Positions 1-7,875 are shown, counted from the first letter of the stretch. The stretch is 20,871 nucleotides of DNA from Saprospiraceae bacterium UBA2365 (GCA_002344345.1 DDTL01000128.1:28155-49025); one strand, 5' to 3'. Numbers and translations are program-made. Notes: generated from the sequence alone by a model not told the origin.

Positions 1-62
1 TCGGGACAGTCCCCGATGCTCATCTTATTCGATCGGGACAGGTCCGAACGAAGTGAGGAATC
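1..62. repeat. Edge repeat with two TCGGGACAG-type units
   Basis: The motif TCGGGACAG occurs at position 1 and again at about 34, each followed by a near-palindromic complement (tccccga, ggtccga). The stretch then runs into CGAACGAAGTGAGGAATCT, a sequence type I associate with dispersed intergenic repeats in Bacteroidota and other draft genomes; this is recollection, not a search. It lies outside any gene and at the window edge. The remaining bases to 198 hold no gene, terminator or other structure I can support. Confidence 0.35.
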
Positions 63-198
63 TTGACGCATTACCTTAACCTTTAGAATTTTAGTCGGCC
101 AGTAGTGAAAAACAATGGAAAATTATTTATGCTTCAGGTTGAAAAATCCAGGAACATGTCCGGATGTAGTAAATAAGAAATAATCCTGCCTAAAATAG

Positions 199-909
199 TT
201 AAACCAATTCCTTTTCCAATTCATCTAAAGTCCAGGCATCATTCAATTCATAAGCTCCGATCGCAGTCCTGCATAGCGATGTCAGATATGCGCCACTGCC
301 CATGGTTTCACCAAAATCTTTGGCCAGCGACCTTATGTAAGTCCCCTTTTGACAATGAACGGTGAATTCTATGACCGGCACGGCAATATGGTTAATATTG
401 AATTCAAATACTTCCACTTCCCTGCTTTTTATTTCGAAATCAATACCTTCACGTGCCATTTTATAGGCACGCATTCCATCCACTTTGACCGCAGAAAAAA
501 CCGGAGGTATTTGTGTGATCTTACCTATAAATTTAAGTCTTGTCTGCTCGATCAACGCAGCATCAATGTGATCAGTAGGAAAAAACCGGTCTGGTTCAGT
601 TTCAGCATCAGCACTGGGCGTCGTGGCACCCAGTCTCATCACACCTGAATATTTTTTATCGCTTTCCTGATAGGTATTGATTTTTTGGGTATCTTTTCCA
701 ATTGCAATTATAAGCAAACCTGTGGCCAACGGATCCAGAGTGCCAGCATGTCCTACCTTGATTTTTTTAATCTCCAGCTTTTTCCGCAGCATTCCCCTGA
801 TCTTCCCCACCACATCAAATGAAGTCCAGCCCATCGGTTTATTCACCAATAAAGTTACTCCTGACAAAAAATTCTGATTAGCCAGGGATTCATTTTTGTG
901 AATGATCAT
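199..909 (-). CDS. truB: tRNA pseudouridine(55) synthase TruB
   Basis: This cytoplasmic enzyme isomerises U55 to pseudouridine in the T-arm of tRNAs. Taking the ATG at 909 gives 237 aa, normal for bacteroidotal TruB. The TruB signatures are present: the N-terminal NKPMGWTSFDVV (about residues 23-34) and the catalytic loop GHAGTLDPLATG with the nucleophilic Asp at residue 59. RSLAKDFGETMGSGAYL near the C-terminus is the usual conserved region. The frame stays open to 969, but those 20 extra residues are hydrophobic, lie inside the uppP coding region and are not part of the family, so the later start is preferred. Only one base separates this ATG from the uppP stop, which implies cotranscription and probably translational coupling. 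Confidence 0.95.
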   Translation of the reverse strand: MIIHKNESLANQNFLSGVTLLVNKPMGWTSFDVVGKIRGMLRKKLEIKKIKVGHAGTLDPLATGLLIIAIGKDTQKINTYQESDKKYSGVMRLGATTPSADAETEPDRFFPTDHIDAALIEQTRLKFIGKITQIPPVFSAVKVDGMRAYKMAREGIDFEIKSREVEVFEFNINHIAVPVIEFTVHCQKGTYIRSLAKDFGETMGSGAYLTSLCRTAIGAYELNDAWTLDELEKELV

Positions 910-910
910 A

Positions 911-1708
911 CTAAAAAATATAAAAATGTAAAAGGACGAATACAGCCAGAGCCAGACAGTAATATCCAAAATACTTCAATTGGCTTTTTTGCACAAGCCT
1001 GACCATCCATGAACAAGCCAGCACACCGGATAAAAATGCAGCAATGAAGCCAGCGCTCAAAACAGATACGGATATTTCGCTGGAAGCCAAAGTTCCATCC
1101 ATTATATCTTTGGAAACTTTCCCAATGATCAACGGCACTACCATTAAAAATGAAAACACAGCTGCCTGCTTTCTGTCCAATCCAAGCAACAAAGCACCTG
1201 ATATCGTTGCGCCGGATCGGGAAACACCAGGCAATAATGCGATGGCCTGAGCGATTCCTACACCAAAAGCCCTGCCTGAGTTGAGCGGTTTTTGCAGATT
1301 TTTAGCACGATCTGCGATCAACAATAACAATGCGGTCACCATCAACATAAATGCCACAAATACAACCTGACCATCAAAAAGCGCTGACAACCCAGATTCA
1401 AAAAAATATCCGATCAACCCAGCAGGGATCATGGATAATACGACGAACCAGGCAAATCTTTTCTGATCATTACAAGATCTTGTAAACAAACCTTTGATGA
1501 TATCCAGAATTTCCTTTCTGAAAACAAAAACAGTACTCAGCATGGTTGCGGCATGCAATACCACGGTCATCATCAGGCTTTCTTCTCCCGAAAAATCGGT
1601 TTCAAGAAGGTATTTTGCAATTTCGAGATGACCACTGCTGCTTACAGGTAAAAACTCAGTCAATCCCTGAACAATTCCAAGGATGATAGATTTAATAACT
1701 TCACTCAT
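911..1708 (-). CDS. uppP: Undecaprenyl-diphosphatase UppP (BacA)
   Basis: This integral membrane phosphatase converts undecaprenyl diphosphate to undecaprenyl phosphate, recycling the lipid carrier for peptidoglycan and O-antigen synthesis. The 265-aa protein has the BacA/UppP signatures: QGLTEFLPVSSSGH near the N-terminus (Q14xxxE18 and the SSSGH loop, residues 14-27) and PGVSRSGAT at 160-168, containing the active-site Ser/Arg. Several hydrophobic helices follow (about 84-102, 116-132, 185-197, 215-235, 247-265). Length matches the family. It lies between the DUF3098 gene (47-nt gap) and truB (1-nt gap), a gene order common in Bacteroidota. High UppP dosage is known to give low-level bacitracin tolerance. 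Confidence 0.96.
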   Translation of the reverse strand: MSEVIKSIILGIVQGLTEFLPVSSSGHLEIAKYLLETDFSGEESLMMTVVLHAATMLSTVFVFRKEILDIIKGLFTRSCNDQKRFAWFVVLSMIPAGLIGYFFESGLSALFDGQVVFVAFMLMVTALLLLIADRAKNLQKPLNSGRAFGVGIAQAIALLPGVSRSGATISGALLLGLDRKQAAVFSFLMVVPLIIGKVSKDIMDGTLASSEISVSVLSAGFIAAFLSGVLACSWMVRLVQKSQLKYFGYYCLALAVFVLLHFYIF

Positions 1709-1755
1709 GTAAAGGGATTTATACCAGAACTAAAGAAGACCAACCATATTTCGAG

Positions 1756-2055
1756 CTATTTTTTAAAAATAGCGACCAGAACAAGTACCAAACCAGATAA
1801 AATGACTATGGGAGATACCAATGTTTTCACAGGATTATATATCAATTGGTCATCCCATACATCAGGAGACGGCATTTTTCCACCGGACATCAGAATAAAA
1901 CCTACCACGATCAAAACAATGCCTGCCAATATCAATATGTAATTGATACGCTTAAAAAGCATTTCAACAGGCACTTCTGCGTGCACTACTGATTTCTTTA
2001 TCTTACTTTCAGTTTTTTCAGTTACGATAACTTTTTTTATGTTCTCCTTTGCCAT
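1756..2055 (-). CDS. DUF3098 small membrane protein
   Basis: This 99-aa protein has a basic N-terminal tail and two hydrophobic helices at about residues 37-57 and 79-97. The short loop between them carries GGKMPSPDVWDDQLIYN. That architecture and the GGK..P..(V/F)...IY pattern match DUF3098, a family restricted to Bacteroidota with no established biochemical role. In many genomes it sits between ftsX and uppP; here uppP follows but the upstream neighbour is a GNAT gene, so the ftsX link is absent. A TACATTTG box lies 17 nt upstream of the ATG, making this the probable first gene of a DUF3098-uppP-truB operon. Identification rests on length, topology and neighbourhood. Confidence 0.8.
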   Translation of the reverse strand: MAKENIKKVIVTEKTESKIKKSVVHAEVPVEMLFKRINYILILAGIVLIVVGFILMSGGKMPSPDVWDDQLIYNPVKTLVSPIVILSGLVLVLVAIFKK

Positions 2056-2072
2056 ATTATATAATTATAATG

Positions 2073-2080
2073 CAAATGTA
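2073..2080 (-). promoter_or_regulatory. Candidate -7 promoter box for DUF3098-uppP-truB
   Basis: On the minus strand this reads TACATTTG, a perfect match to the Bacteroidota -7 consensus TAnnTTTG, 17 nt before the DUF3098 ATG. I see no good TTTG -33 element at the usual distance. It lies in the 43-nt gap after the GNAT gene, so the operon would start here. Confidence 0.5.
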
Positions 2081-2098
2081 TAAGAAACTTAGCATGAA

Positions 2099-2527
2099 TT
2101 ATAAACTTTTGACCATTTTATAATGGTCTGCCTCATTCCTTTTGAATGACTTTCCGGATTTTTTGTATCCGCGTCTTACATAAAACGCTGTTGAAGTACC
2201 CCAACTGATCAATGAAATTCTTTTGAAACCTCTTTCTTTTGCCCAAATTTCCACATATCCTACCATTTCGGTGCCCACCCCTGAACTTCTGTAATCCTGC
2301 AATACAGCAACCTCTTTCATTTCAACCGTATCTGTATCTATCGGTTGCATGATAAGGCATCCCAGGACTGTGGATTGCTCATCGATACAGGCAAAATGAA
2401 AAGAATTGTATTCTTCATTTAATTGTTCCTGAGTAAAAGGATTGTTAAGGGGTTCATGCAATACCATTTTTCGCAACTGAACTGTTGCCTGGTACTGTGG
2501 GGTACCAAATTCCACCTCAATAACCAT
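2099..2527 (-). CDS. GNAT-family N-acetyltransferase
   Basis: This is a small cytoplasmic acetyl-CoA-dependent acetyltransferase of about 142 aa whose substrate cannot be told. The acetyl-CoA pyrophosphate-binding loop is visible as YRSSGVGTEM (R/Q-x-x-G-x-G; residues about 79-88 from the chosen start), preceded by the beta-4 strand VEMKEVAVL and followed by the helix and FYVRRGYKKSG near the C-terminus, as in ElaA/YjdJ-like GNATs. Two starts are possible. ATG 2527 gives MVIEVEF, which places beta-1 at the N-terminus and leaves a 1-nt gap after the DUF4249 stop. ATG 2545 adds six residues and overlaps that gene by 17 nt. I prefer 2527. The spacing suggests coupling to the DUF4249 gene; a functional link is not evident. 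Confidence 0.88.
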   Translation of the reverse strand: MVIEVEFGTPQYQATVQLRKMVLHEPLNNPFTQEQLNEEYNSFHFACIDEQSTVLGCLIMQPIDTDTVEMKEVAVLQDYRSSGVGTEMVGYVEIWAKERGFKRISLISWGTSTAFYVRRGYKKSGKSFKRNEADHYKMVKSL

Positions 2528-2528
2528 T

Positions 2529-3440
2529 TTAGAAGGCGTTTTCATAAATTGTTACGTTATAGCCGGCAAAAATACCATATCCATTCTTGATATTGGAATA
2601 ATGATCGCTTTTTAGAAAAACATTACCAACATTATTTCCCGGAAAAACATCAGCACGCTCTTTGATCAAATGATATTTGTAATATGCTTCACTTCCATAA
2701 TAGAAATACCATTTGGATGTAGCTTGAATCAGATGTGTGTCATTGATCTTTCGAAAGCCACCTTCACTCAGGACGCTGAAATCGTGGTTGGTCCATTGAT
2801 TCAGAAAGAGTTTTTGACTTAATTGATTTCCTTTATCAAATTGAAAAAACAAGTTCACGGAGTTCGATGCAGGCTTTATGAATGCCAATTCATCAAAAAC
2901 AAGCAATTCTCCCGTATCTTTCAAATATGTTTTGGTGATCTGATTGTTGATAATGATTTGATAAAATATATCTTCAGGCGACAACCTGGCTGACATTTGC
3001 ATCCAGGGTTTTCCATTGAGTTCAATCTGTTGAAGTTTAAAATCTTCCGGATCATTTGCTACCGGAATTTTGTCCGTAGCGCTAATGTCAGGATAACCCT
3101 CGTGCTGAATGGTCAGGGTATATGTCACGCCTGCTATGGGTAAATCCTGACCGCTGGAATATTTGCCGAATCCTTCATATTGAAATTCATCCACCAAACT
3201 TCCGTCATCGCCGGATATTGTGATGATGGCACTATCCAACCAAATCTGTATCGCAGTGTCATTCAACACATTGAGCGAAGCGCTTAGTTCAAATTCCCAG
3301 GGCTGACCCGGAGTGAAAAAACTATGGACGACCATTTTGGGTGAAGTTTCGAATTCCCTGGGGTCAAGGTAAGTTTCACAGGATAAAAAACCTGAAACGA
3401 CAATAAAAAAAGTGAGCGAAAGTAAATGTAAAATTTTCAT
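2529..3440 (-). CDS. DUF4249 outer-membrane-associated lipoprotein
   Basis: The 303-aa protein begins with a lipoprotein signal peptide (basic MK, hydrophobic core, SGFLSC with the lipidated Cys at 21). The mature protein is beta-rich: an Ig-like first half (ELSASL..., GVTYTLTIQHEGYPDISAT) and a second half ending in NIKNGYGIFAGYNVTIY, typical of DUF4249 proteins. Members are nearly always encoded beside an STN/CarboxypepD_reg-type TonB-dependent receptor, and a matching receptor lies two genes upstream. By analogy with SusD-like partners it may be a receptor lid or accessory, but this is unproven. It is 64 nt downstream of fecR and appears to have its own promoter box plus a terminator-like hairpin across its start codon. 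It is followed immediately by the GNAT gene. Confidence 0.85.
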   Translation of the reverse strand: MKILHLLSLTFFIVVSGFLSCETYLDPREFETSPKMVVHSFFTPGQPWEFELSASLNVLNDTAIQIWLDSAIITISGDDGSLVDEFQYEGFGKYSSGQDLPIAGVTYTLTIQHEGYPDISATDKIPVANDPEDFKLQQIELNGKPWMQMSARLSPEDIFYQIIINNQITKTYLKDTGELLVFDELAFIKPASNSVNLFFQFDKGNQLSQKLFLNQWTNHDFSVLSEGGFRKINDTHLIQATSKWYFYYGSEAYYKYHLIKERADVFPGNNVGNVFLKSDHYSNIKNGYGIFAGYNVTIYENAF

Positions 3441-3466
3441 ATAGCAAATTTACAACTTTCGCTCAC
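3405..3466 (-). promoter_or_regulatory. Terminator-like hairpin over the DUF4249 start codon
   Basis: On the minus strand GTGAGCGAAAGT (3466-3455) pairs perfectly with ACTTTCGCTCAC (3423-3412). Inside it TGTAAA and TTTACA extend the stem after a 3-nt bulge. The 3' arm is followed directly by seven T (3411-3405). This is the shape of an intrinsic terminator, but the DUF4249 ATG (3440-3438) and the promoter box sit in its apical part, and the 3' arm plus T tract encode the signal peptide (LLSLTFF). A transcript arriving from fecR would carry both arms; one started at the local box would lack the 5' arm. Confidence 0.6.
3445..3452 (-). promoter_or_regulatory. Candidate -7 promoter box for the DUF4249 gene
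   Basis: The minus strand reads TAAATTTG, a perfect TAnnTTTG match, with GGTTG about 22 nt upstream as a possible -33 element. Only four bases separate the box from the ATG, so the predicted start of transcription lies at or next to the start codon and the mRNA would be leaderless or nearly so. AT-rich context means a chance match is possible. Confidence 0.4.
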
Positions 3467-3504
3467 AAAATAAACAACCGTTAAAACCAAAAAGAATGAA
3501 AAGA

Positions 3505-4479
3505 TTAACCATTACAGTTAATTTCATCTATATCGAAAGTACCTTTGTACCTTCTACATTTAATATTAAATAATAATTCAAGTTCATTAATAAACTCCTC
3601 TATCCTGCCGGGGTATACCACAGTATGAAGTCTGCATTCCCCACCAACAAGATCATTTAACCTGATCAAATCAAAACCATATATCTTATTGATCCGATTG
3701 ATGATCTCATGAATGGGTAGATCTTCAAAAACCATCGGTTGTCCGAACCATGTATGTCCTTGATTGACATTATTCTCAACCGGTTCAAAAGTCTTATCAG
3801 ACATAGAGATTTTCCCTGTATGTTCCAACAAATATTTTGCACCGCTATTTGTTTCCATACTCAGTTTACCTTCTGTTAATTCAATCTGCACCCCAGATCG
3901 ATCATGCTTTTCCTCAACAAAAAACTCAGTTCCCAAAACCTCCAATTCCCCATAACCGGTGAGCACTCTGAACGCTTTATCCTTATCTTCGTGAACATTA
4001 AAAAAAGCATTTCCATCCAACCGTAACTCTCTGTCAAATAATCCATAATATCTATTGACTTCCAGTTTTGCTTGAGGTGCCAAAACTACTTCGGTAAAAT
4101 CGCTCAGCACGACCGCTAAAGGCTGTTTTCCTGTATTTTGATAAATTGCTGTTCTGAACAGTGAAAAGTGAAGTCCGGCGAGTCCGATGATCAACACAAC
4201 ACTTGCAGCGATCAGACTCATCGGTGAAAACAATCTCCAACGAGGAGTCATTTGCGGGTCAGGTTTCATCTGTGCATGTAATTTTGCCCAGGCTGCATCT
4301 GGTTCATAGAGATGCATACCGGAAAGTCCTCTGCTCATTTCCTGTATTGCGAAGATTTCCCTTAAAAAATCAGCAGTTTCCTGAGCATACTTTTCAAGGT
4401 TGATCTCCTTATCCAATGACTCGGCAGTGTCTAATTCCCCACGGATAATTTTCCAATATGTTTTGTTTTCTTTTTCCAT
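3505..4479 (-). CDS. FecR-family anti-sigma factor
   Basis: This 324-aa inner-membrane regulator should bind the neighbouring ECF sigma factor on the cytoplasmic side and sense the TonB receptor on the periplasmic side. An N-terminal cytoplasmic segment (about 1-80, with DAAWAKLHAQM) is followed by one transmembrane helix (about 84-108). A FecR domain follows (about 112-215; LSDFTEVVLAPQAKLEVNR and the ELEVLGTEFFV region), then a C-terminal DUF4974 domain (about 250-318; INRINKIYGFDLIRL). Length and order fit Bacteroidota FecR. The start is ATG 4479. In most such loci fecR directly follows the sigma gene; here it lies downstream of the receptor, separated from it by a MITE-like element. The 5' region 4480-4617 shows only a small CCCCTATTGGGG palindrome. 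Confidence 0.93.
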   Translation of the reverse strand: MEKENKTYWKIIRGELDTAESLDKEINLEKYAQETADFLREIFAIQEMSRGLSGMHLYEPDAAWAKLHAQMKPDPQMTPRWRLFSPMSLIAASVVLIIGLAGLHFSLFRTAIYQNTGKQPLAVVLSDFTEVVLAPQAKLEVNRYYGLFDRELRLDGNAFFNVHEDKDKAFRVLTGYGELEVLGTEFFVEEKHDRSGVQIELTEGKLSMETNSGAKYLLEHTGKISMSDKTFEPVENNVNQGHTWFGQPMVFEDLPIHEIINRINKIYGFDLIRLNDLVGGECRLHTVVYPGRIEEFINELELLFNIKCRRYKGTFDIDEINCNG

Positions 4480-4617
4480 GATACATAGCTATGAGTACGG
4501 TCAAAACGAATACCCCTATTGGGGACAAAAAAAAATGAAAATTGTTATAAGTCATTTTTTCTGATTCGGAAAACCAGATATTGCGAAAAGTAAGTCACCA
4601 TTCGACAATACAATATG

Positions 4618-4786
4618 GAGTCTGCTCTGGAAAATCTTTGCGCCCTAAATCCTCATAAAAGTGATTTTTACTTGTTGATTTTCAATCGTTTCCCCATAGT
4701 CTAGTGCTGATCGATGACGTCAGTAGTTTGGGTAAAAAAAATAAAACGATTGAAAATCAACAAACCGGACTTTTCGGAGCATACTT
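4618..4786. mobile_element. MITE-like element with nested inverted repeats
   Basis: This is a 169-bp non-coding element. The outer ends form imperfect terminal inverted repeats: 4618-4636 (GAGTCTGCTCTGGAAAATC) against the complement of 4768-4786 (AAGTATGCTCCGAAAAGTC), 14 of 19 matching. Inside are perfect 20-bp inverted repeats at 4672-4691 and 4744-4763 around a 52-nt loop containing the palindrome TGACGTCA. A second partial copy of the left end is at 20815-20871 (32 of the first 38 bases identical), which supports a dispersed repeat. I see no target-site duplication or coding capacity. It ends 7 nt from the receptor stop codon and separates the receptor from fecR. Confidence 0.6.
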
Positions 4787-4793
4787 AAGCTTT

Positions 4794-7445
4794 CTACCTG
4801 ATGAAAAAATTAAACCTTATATATGGCAGAATGGGAAATCCATTAATTTGACGAACGCTGAATGACCCATCTTCCAAATACATTTTGGCACCTATTGGAT
4901 TATCGTTGTTGAATATATTGGTCAAACCAATGGCATATTCCATAACCCAATCATCTGTTGCCGTAAAAGCTGAAAATCCTGCATCGAGCGACTGGTAAGC
5001 TGCAATTCTCCATGCGTTTTTTTGTGCGAAATCCAAAATCCATTGCCCATCTTGATTCAAATATCCATCCAAAGGTAAACTAACCGGTCTTCCCGAATGA
5101 TATTGCCAGGAAACAAAATAACAGTAACCGTCACGTGGAAGATATTTCAAATAAACATTTAAAGCATGTGGCACATCAAAATCACCCGGATAGGTGTACA
5201 CCTGATCACTGACCTTTTCCTGATAAACTGTTTTCCCGAATGAATAAGCTGTGATCAGCGAAAACTGTTCCCATTTCAGGCTCAATTCCTGTTCCAAACC
5301 ATATGAAAAGGCTTCGTGTGCGACCACCTTTTCTTCCCATTCACCTGAATCTGTAAATACCGGCAGGATCAGCCCCCTGTCCAAAACCGGATCATACTGG
5401 TCACCAGGATTTATAAAAGCTGCCATATTATATGCCTTTCTGAAAAACGAACTTAGCTGATAATCAATATTTTGACCGATTTGACAATGGTATTCCAAAG
5501 CCAGTTGCCACATTTGTTCAGCAGGTAAAACAGTGGTTACAGGCAACCAAAAATCCGACGACAAGCCATAACTGTTTTGCAACAGTAAGTGATGTGCCTG
5601 ATGAAGCTTTTGAATGCTTAAATGAATCTGATGTTCGGGTAAAGGTCTGTAATCCAAACGTAAAACCGGGTTCAGAAACATTTGCAAAGGCATAACTCCC
5701 GAAAAAAGGTTTTTCAGCTGTAAGCCAGCGCCGAACGTCAGAATGTGATTTAACGAATAGGTAAGATCTGCATACATCCCGACAGCGTAGAACACAGAAT
5801 CCTTTCCTGATTCAAGAAAGGGCTCCAAATCTTCTATATCAAAGTTAATTTTTTTGAAAAGTGACGGCCTCATGCGATTTGTGGATGCCTTGATTCCAGC
5901 TTTTAGTTGCCAATCGTTATTGAAGTAGTATTTGGATTGGTTGTGCCATATCAGATCCTTGATGGCAGATTGTCCCAGAATATTGGAATATACAGTATCC
6001 TGATCGGTCAAAAAAATAATTGATTTCGAATTCTTAAAATTATTGAAATTACTCCAGGCGAATTGGCTTGATATGCTTAGTTTATTTCCAAAAACCCCTA
6101 TCCACCTGATACCGCCAAGATTACTTCCCCATCTCACCTGATTTTTAAACGTTCGATCAACAGTAGAATAACTAAAAGAAACTTGATCATTATACTGCAG
6201 GGATAAGATCTCAAATCTGTGCCTTGGATTGATCTGATGTGTGATTTTAATATGCATATCCCAAAAATCGAGGGATGAAGTCTTGTAATCACTCAATTTG
6301 GCTACAAATGCAGGCAGCCATGCATCTAATAAAGACTTCCGGCCACTTAACATCACGCTCGTTTTACCTGCTATGATCGGTCCTTGTAATGTTAAATCCA
6401 TGGCTGCGGCATTCAAGCCGATATTTCCCTGCCATTGAAAGATATTACCATTTTTCAATTCATGGTTAACCACACCTGAGAGCCTTCCTGAATACTCAAA
6501 AGGTATGTCCTGCTTATAAAGTGCTACATGTTTGACCGCCTGGTGATTAAATACTGAAAACAAACCAAAACTGTGATTGGGTTCATAAAGATGAATGCCA
6601 TCGATCATATAATTGGTGTACGCATTCCCAAAACCTCGTATTGAAACCCCGGATTGCAGATCCGTTGTCTTAAGAACCCCCGGCAGTGATGCCAATTCCC
6701 TGAAAATATCAATTCCCCCGAAACTTCCCGGGATGAATTGTATTTTTGCAGGTTTTTGTGATGATTCAGGGTTCTTAAAACCGTAACTATCCGTTTTATT
6801 TGTATCATATATGATCACCGGATTAAAACTGGCTCCAGGCTCCAGAAAGAAGTCTGACTGAAACCTGCTGGTTCCTGAAAATTTTAAGACCAGATGTTTA
6901 TATCCAACATAGCTGATGGTAAGAGTATACGTTTCATGTTCCAACGGATATTCTAAAAAAAAATACCCATTTGGATCAGTGACACCAACCCGGAAATCAG
7001 GCAAAACCAGGATGTTGGCTCCGATTAACTTTTCTCCCGTAACAGCATCTCTGACAAAACCACTGAAGCTGCCTTTTTGATGAGTTACTGATCCTGAAAT
7101 GTAGTTTTTTGCTATCAGGATTTTGTTGTTTTGTACAATCACTTTCAGATTGGCTGAGGATTCCAATACTTCAAAGCATTTGAACAGGGTCATATGACTG
7201 AGTGGAAGCACAATTTTTTGCGAAAGATCCAATTGACTACTGGAATAGCTAATAGTTATATCTGTTTGATTTTGAATATCTTTCAATAAATCTCCCAGAT
7301 TCCACTCTGTTTTATCTGATTCAAAACTCAATTGGTTCAAATCTATCTGGCACCATCCTTTAGCCATAGGGATGGAAATTAAAAAAAATATTATGAAAGC
7401 TCTGAACAAAATAGAAATGTTAAAAAATGCTTTTAAAAACACCAA
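4794..7445 (-). CDS. STN/carboxypeptidase-like TonB-dependent receptor
   Basis: This outer-membrane receptor should import an unidentified ligand using TonB energy and signal to FecR. Domains of the 883-aa protein: N-terminal signal sequence (about 1-33, ending near KGWCQ); STN domain (about 45-113, ITISYSSSQLDLSQKI...); CarboxypepD_reg-like beta-sandwich (about 126-205, GFVRDAVTGEKLIGANI); plug (about 235-335, LPGVLKTTDLQSGVSIRGFG, IDGIHLYEPNHSFGLFSVFN); and a 22-strand-type barrel to the C-terminus. The plug motifs are those of receptors paired with DUF4249 proteins. Oddity: there is no ATG at the 5' end. In frame after an upstream TAG come TTG (7445) and GTG (7442), and the TTG is also the end of a TAAATTTG promoter-like box, so the start is uncertain; the next ATG (codon 27) would remove most of the signal peptide. 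Confidence 0.92.
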   Translation of the reverse strand: MVFLKAFFNISILFRAFIIFFLISIPMAKGWCQIDLNQLSFESDKTEWNLGDLLKDIQNQTDITISYSSSQLDLSQKIVLPLSHMTLFKCFEVLESSANLKVIVQNNKILIAKNYISGSVTHQKGSFSGFVRDAVTGEKLIGANILVLPDFRVGVTDPNGYFFLEYPLEHETYTLTISYVGYKHLVLKFSGTSRFQSDFFLEPGASFNPVIIYDTNKTDSYGFKNPESSQKPAKIQFIPGSFGGIDIFRELASLPGVLKTTDLQSGVSIRGFGNAYTNYMIDGIHLYEPNHSFGLFSVFNHQAVKHVALYKQDIPFEYSGRLSGVVNHELKNGNIFQWQGNIGLNAAAMDLTLQGPIIAGKTSVMLSGRKSLLDAWLPAFVAKLSDYKTSSLDFWDMHIKITHQINPRHRFEILSLQYNDQVSFSYSTVDRTFKNQVRWGSNLGGIRWIGVFGNKLSISSQFAWSNFNNFKNSKSIIFLTDQDTVYSNILGQSAIKDLIWHNQSKYYFNNDWQLKAGIKASTNRMRPSLFKKINFDIEDLEPFLESGKDSVFYAVGMYADLTYSLNHILTFGAGLQLKNLFSGVMPLQMFLNPVLRLDYRPLPEHQIHLSIQKLHQAHHLLLQNSYGLSSDFWLPVTTVLPAEQMWQLALEYHCQIGQNIDYQLSSFFRKAYNMAAFINPGDQYDPVLDRGLILPVFTDSGEWEEKVVAHEAFSYGLEQELSLKWEQFSLITAYSFGKTVYQEKVSDQVYTYPGDFDVPHALNVYLKYLPRDGYCYFVSWQYHSGRPVSLPLDGYLNQDGQWILDFAQKNAWRIAAYQSLDAGFSAFTATDDWVMEYAIGLTNIFNNDNPIGAKMYLEDGSFSVRQINGFPILPYIRFNFFIR

Positions 7446-7640
7446 ATTTATCTAAAATTCTAAAATGAGTTTCGTTTTACTTGATCAAACAAGAAATTAA
7501 ATTGACATTTTTGACGTCCGAAATACAAATTTTCCGATGAATGTACATGATCCAAGTACAAATTGATCCTCTTCGTAAAGAATTCGGGTAGTCAGATAGT
7601 GTTTTGGGAAGTGGATTTTAGTGGATCGTCGATTGTGTAA

Positions 7641-7875
7641 TCACGGAAATGCTACGAATCGATGAATGATTATATTGAATCAATAGCACTAAATGATTTT
7701 ATTTTCCCGAATGAAACAAATGCGTCTTTGCGAATTGATTTCTCTGCAGGAAATCGGGTTCAAATATTGAATGCCAGCGGGTTTAATCTGATTAGGTATT
7801 TCAAATCCCGGGACCAATTTTCAAATTTCAGATGCCAAACATTCCATTCCTCAAATCATTCGGAATCTTGTTTAG
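7641..7875 (+). pseudogene. Decayed T9SS C-terminal sorting-domain-like fragment
   Basis: In the 410-nt gap between receptor and sigma gene, the opposite strand encodes FIFPNETNASLRIDF followed by VQILNASG. This is the pattern of type IX secretion C-terminal sorting domains (F-x-x-PNPT-x-x-L-x-I-x-F ... V-x-I-x-N-x-x-G), with PNPT changed to PNET. The frame is open from 7641, after a TAA at 7638-7640. Upstream in the same frame, from 7551 to 7637, readable sequence such as VFWEVDFSGSSIV continues, as if one stop had interrupted a longer gene. Near 7800 a +1 shift would give NFQISD, similar to the FQISDLP end of such domains. The fragment runs into the 3' end of the sigma gene. No intact gene or secretion signal remains. 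The rest of the gap (7446-7550) holds nothing recognisable. Confidence 0.5.

Noticed and set aside
910..969. Extra N-terminal 20 residues of the truB frame
   Set aside because: They are a shadow of the uppP coding end, hydrophobic and outside the TruB family; the ATG at 909 fits family length and gene spacing.
4513..4524. CCCCTATTGGGG palindrome upstream of fecR
   Set aside because: Only a 4-bp stem; the A/T run is on the wrong side for a minus-strand terminator, and a chance origin is likely.
4672..4763. 20-bp inverted repeat as a terminator of the TonB receptor gene
   Set aside because: The loop is 52 nt and no T run follows either arm on either strand; nesting within terminal repeats and a second copy favour a mobile-element origin.
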